Origin: JBHPHA01 sp042569905
GTDB taxonomy: Bacteria; Patescibacteriota; Minisyncoccia; Moranbacterales; UBA9337
Length of the DNA stretch: 63,303 nucleotides
Assembly (NCBI GenBank): GCA_042569905.1
Contig: JBHPHA010000004.1
Coordinates: forward strand, 1 to 63,303
Direction of reading: 5' to 3'
The notes under the pieces are model-generated. The model made no database searches, was not told the origin of the DNA, and worked only from the letters and a program-made list of their open reading frames with translations. Shown here piece by piece: positions 61,195 through 63,303 of this stretch (within the stretch, counting starts at the first letter, position 1; each line of letters starts with the position of its first letter). A program made the translations under genes and the position numbers.

Positions 61195-62565
61195 TTAATC
61201 AAAAAGAATTAGATTAATGATCGACATGACTCCATCGTCAGTCGCCGGACCTTCGGGTCTAGACACGTAAAAAACTTTTTCCGCAAAACAATTATCTGAT
61301 TCGTGAATCTCATCCACATTTCCAATTCCATTGTTTTGATCCGCAATTCTATCCGCACAAACTACGATATTGTAGTAATTGCCTGGTTCAATAGATTCTT
61401 TATTTAAAAGAATAAGTCTATCTTCTTCGTGCTTAGGATTATCATCCATTTCTAGGTTATATTTTTGAATATCATCAATCCCTACACGTTCCCATTCACT
61501 ATGAAGATCTTCTTTGCGACCCTGAGAAAGGTAATATCTCACCTCAATGGAATCATGAATTCCATCATCCCAATCAGCATCACCAATATTATCAATCCAT
61601 GCGTGAATATACATCTCCTCAGACTTATCCCACACATACTTCTCTTCGCCTGATAACGTTTTAAGTTTTACGTCCGTCACAACGAAATTAGGCTGAGTAA
61701 AATCCCCACCTTGACTACCAGATCCCTCACCTCCTCCATCTATAGCACTGTAAGCTGAAACATCAAAAGGAAGACATAGCGGACTATTCTCCAGAACACA
61801 CATTTCATAGTATGTTAAATCACCACAAGTAGGGTCAAGCGTCTTTATGCATAGCTCCGAATACCAAGGATTATCCATAGTTATTGGATTATTTTGACTT
61901 ATTCCCCCACGAGAAATCCAGTTATCCGGAACATGATGAGCCATAAACCAAATAGGGTCTATAAGTCCATTATCAACGTAGCCATCATCCTTTTCTCCAT
62001 AATCTGACAAAGGAGCTTTTCCATATGATGATGTTCCAACTGGCACCTTTAAGCCTGGGGACAATATTCCAAAGTGAAGATGATCACCTGTACCCTTCCA
62101 ATCTCCAACTACACCAATCTTATCTCCTGCCTTAACCTTTGCACCTGTTGCAACTGCATCCTTCTTATTAGCATGACCATAAATCGCATAAAAAAATCTC
62201 CCATCACTAAGTCGATGCTCAATAATGACACCGATGTTGACAGTGTCTCCGTCTGTCCATCCATTCACACTCGGAGATTTCACTATTCCATCTGCAACAG
62301 CATAAATCTCATCATCCTTATCATATGGATCACTTGGATTTTTCTGCTCTGCTTTTATATCTACACCTATATGATAAACATTGTCAAAATATTCATCTGG
62401 CTGAGCAAGCCACCTCCCAGTAAATATTGGATTGGAATTCTCATCATAATTTTTCACAGGATAATGAAAACCTGTAGAAAACATATACTCAGCTTGCGCA
62501 CTTGGCAGAAATACAGCCACCATAAATCCAATCAAAAGAATTCTAAACAACACTATTCCTCTCAT
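61195..62565 (-). CDS. Secreted M23-family metallopeptidase with C-terminal CARDB-like domain
   Basis: A 456-aa exported protein. I take the ATG at 62565 (MRGIVLFRILLIGFM), preceded by SD AAGGAGGA, giving a signal peptide cleaved near SAQA. A longer frame to 62628 lacks these. M23 motifs: YHIGVDI (HxxxD), YAIYGHAN and DHLHFGIL (HxH), typical of LytM-type peptidoglycan endopeptidases. The second half (VVTDVKLKTLSG, IDNIGDADWDDG, VVCADRIADQNNGI, ESDNCFAEKVFYV) resembles CARDB-type adhesion modules. It forms a pair with the small secreted protein at 60850. Confidence 0.85.
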   Translation of the reverse strand: MRGIVLFRILLIGFMVAVFLPSAQAEYMFSTGFHYPVKNYDENSNPIFTGRWLAQPDEYFDNVYHIGVDIKAEQKNPSDPYDKDDEIYAVADGIVKSPSVNGWTDGDTVNIGVIIEHRLSDGRFFYAIYGHANKKDAVATGAKVKAGDKIGVVGDWKGTGDHLHFGILSPGLKVPVGTSSYGKAPLSDYGEKDDGYVDNGLIDPIWFMAHHVPDNWISRGGISQNNPITMDNPWYSELCIKTLDPTCGDLTYYEMCVLENSPLCLPFDVSAYSAIDGGGEGSGSQGGDFTQPNFVVTDVKLKTLSGEEKYVWDKSEEMYIHAWIDNIGDADWDDGIHDSIEVRYYLSQGRKEDLHSEWERVGIDDIQKYNLEMDDNPKHEEDRLILLNKESIEPGNYYNIVVCADRIADQNNGIGNVDEIHESDNCFAEKVFYVSRPEGPATDDGVMSIINLILFD

Positions 62566-62633
62566 AAGCCATCCTCCTTCTTTGCTTGCGGGTAATTCCA
62601 AATACCCATTTAAATATAAAAGATCCACACAAT

Positions 62634-62686
62634 AAATACCCTAAGTTATTACCAACAATTTCCTGATAATAACTTTCGGGTATTTA
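62634..62686 (-). terminator. Terminator after the edge gene
   Basis: AATACCC.AAAGTTATTA / TAATAACTT.GGGTATT long stem on the minus strand, downstream of the stop at 62704. Confidence 0.65.
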
Positions 62687-62703
62687 TTTTTAAATATTAG
62701 AAT

Positions 62704-63303
62704 TTACTCAACAGGTTGAAGCGTCTGCATAACCCCAAAAAAAGCGGAAGAAACGTATTTAGAACCAGGGATATCATTAGTTCCCTCTTCAGCAATATCT
62801 ACAATATTATTTCCCAGCTTAAATACTATGCGCCGCGTAGCCTGAACTGAATACAATCCTTTTGTATTGGCAATATTAACATAATGAAAATCAAGCATAT
62901 TCAATCTTTCTTGCCTTTCCCTTACAACCTTAACAAAGTCATCCTCCGTGAACTTACCTAAAGCCAAGCCAACCCCACAAACATCTTTCTCTCCCTCAAA
63001 GTAAAACTTTTCAATACTACTCTTCAAACAAAGCCTTCCACTTCCATCATCTTCAACGTACCATTCACTAGGAATTTTAAACTTTATTCCATACTTTTCA
63101 TTTTCATATACTTTCCAGTCACTAGTATCAACCCCTGGAACAATATATTCTTCCACTTCCTCGGCAATATCATTTATTGTTTCTTTTTGACTTACATCTT
63201 CCGAAACATCCTTAGTTTCAACACCTATTAATTCCCTCCCAACTTTTTCATCACACTGATTTTTCCAAATCAAAAGACTAGCAATAATTACAATCACCAA
63301 AGT
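62704..63303 (-). CDS. Membrane-anchored PsbP/Mog1-like secreted domain protein (partial at window edge)
   Basis: At least 198 residues; the frame runs to the edge, so the true start may lie outside. A hydrophobic N-terminus (VIVIIASLLIW) is followed by an acidic linker and a domain beginning WKVYENEKYGIKFKIPSEWY, the pattern of extracytoplasmic PsbP-like domains common in CPR lipoproteins. Two Cys (GRLCLKSS, KDVCGVG) could pair. Function unknown. Confidence 0.7.
   Translation of the reverse strand, partial: TLVIVIIASLLIWKNQCDEKVGRELIGVETKDVSEDVSQKETINDIAEEVEEYIVPGVDTSDWKVYENEKYGIKFKIPSEWYVEDDGSGRLCLKSSIEKFYFEGEKDVCGVGLALGKFTEDDFVKVVRERQERLNMLDFHYVNIANTKGLYSVQATRRIVFKLGNNIVDIAEEGTNDIPGSKYVSSAFFGVMQTLQPVE

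Noticed and set aside
1..63303. Alternative genetic code with TGA as a sense codon
   Set aside because: TGA is the natural stop of genes ending at 8031, 20481, 31997 and 39010, and long conserved genes use GGN for Gly and TGG for Trp with no internal TGA.

Overview
The window looks like a stretch of a low-GC, compact bacterial chromosome from the Candidate Phyla Radiation (Patescibacteria, Parcubacteria-like). This is inferred from gene content and style: tightly packed operons, A/T-rich leaders mostly without Shine-Dalgarno (SD) sequences on core genes, a SecD with a rotamase-like insert, a DHH phosphoesterase, LytR-CpsA-Psr and SpoIID-type wall proteins, and very many glycosyltransferases. 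The code is standard: TGA terminates several genes and Trp is TGG. No rRNA, tRNA, CRISPR, transposase or integrase was seen.

Layout. 0.04-8 kb: the start of a broken PyrH-like kinase gene, secF-secD, two Nudix hydrolases, a DHH phosphoesterase and secA. 8-17 kb: an envelope block with a C-terminal processing protease, a LytR-CpsA-Psr ligase, GT2 and GT4 glycosyltransferases and an O-antigen ligase/polymerase. 17-31 kb: housekeeping genes (dus, rarA), isoprenoid genes (isopentenyl phosphate kinase, ispG, polyprenyl synthase) next to the rod-shape operon mreB-mreC-mreD-mrdA, then a polyprenyl-phosphate-type glycosyltransferase, a site-2 protease and rpmB. 31-35 kb: an accessory stretch of unrecognised small proteins, a long imperfect inverted repeat, and a SpoIID-family protein with a strikingly periodic Lys/Tyr region. 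35-40 kb: nucleotide-sugar enzymes (UDP-HexNAc dehydrogenase, UDP-xylose synthase, UDP-glucose dehydrogenase). 40-60 kb: a large minus-strand glycan locus with three polytopic GT-C-like proteins, a CDP-3,6-dideoxyhexose pathway (RfbF-RfbG-RfbH, a reductase and a cupin epimerase), GT2/GT4 transferases, a methyltransferase and GDP-mannose 4,6-dehydratase. 60-63 kb: secreted proteins including an M23 peptidase.

How the genes fit together. The polyprenyl synthase can supply lipid carrier. The nucleotide-sugar enzymes make UDP-GlcA/UDP-xylose, a UDP-HexNAcA, a GDP-6-deoxy-mannose intermediate and a CDP-dideoxy sugar. GT2/GT4/GT-C enzymes would assemble these, the Wzy/WaaL-like protein would polymerise or ligate, and LytR-CpsA-Psr would attach glycan to peptidoglycan shaped by MreBCD/PBP2. 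Sec proteins export the envelope enzymes.

Scattered between core operons are small genes of mostly unknown function, most with their own near-consensus sigma70 promoter (usually a 17-nt spacer), a strong SD and a private terminator. This differs from the core genes. Other points worth a second look: a palindromic repeat inserted in frame in a glycosyltransferase gene, an in-frame TGA in an orphan gene, a 28-bp perfect palindrome upstream of the UDP-xylose synthase gene, and the YKK-triplet SpoIID protein.
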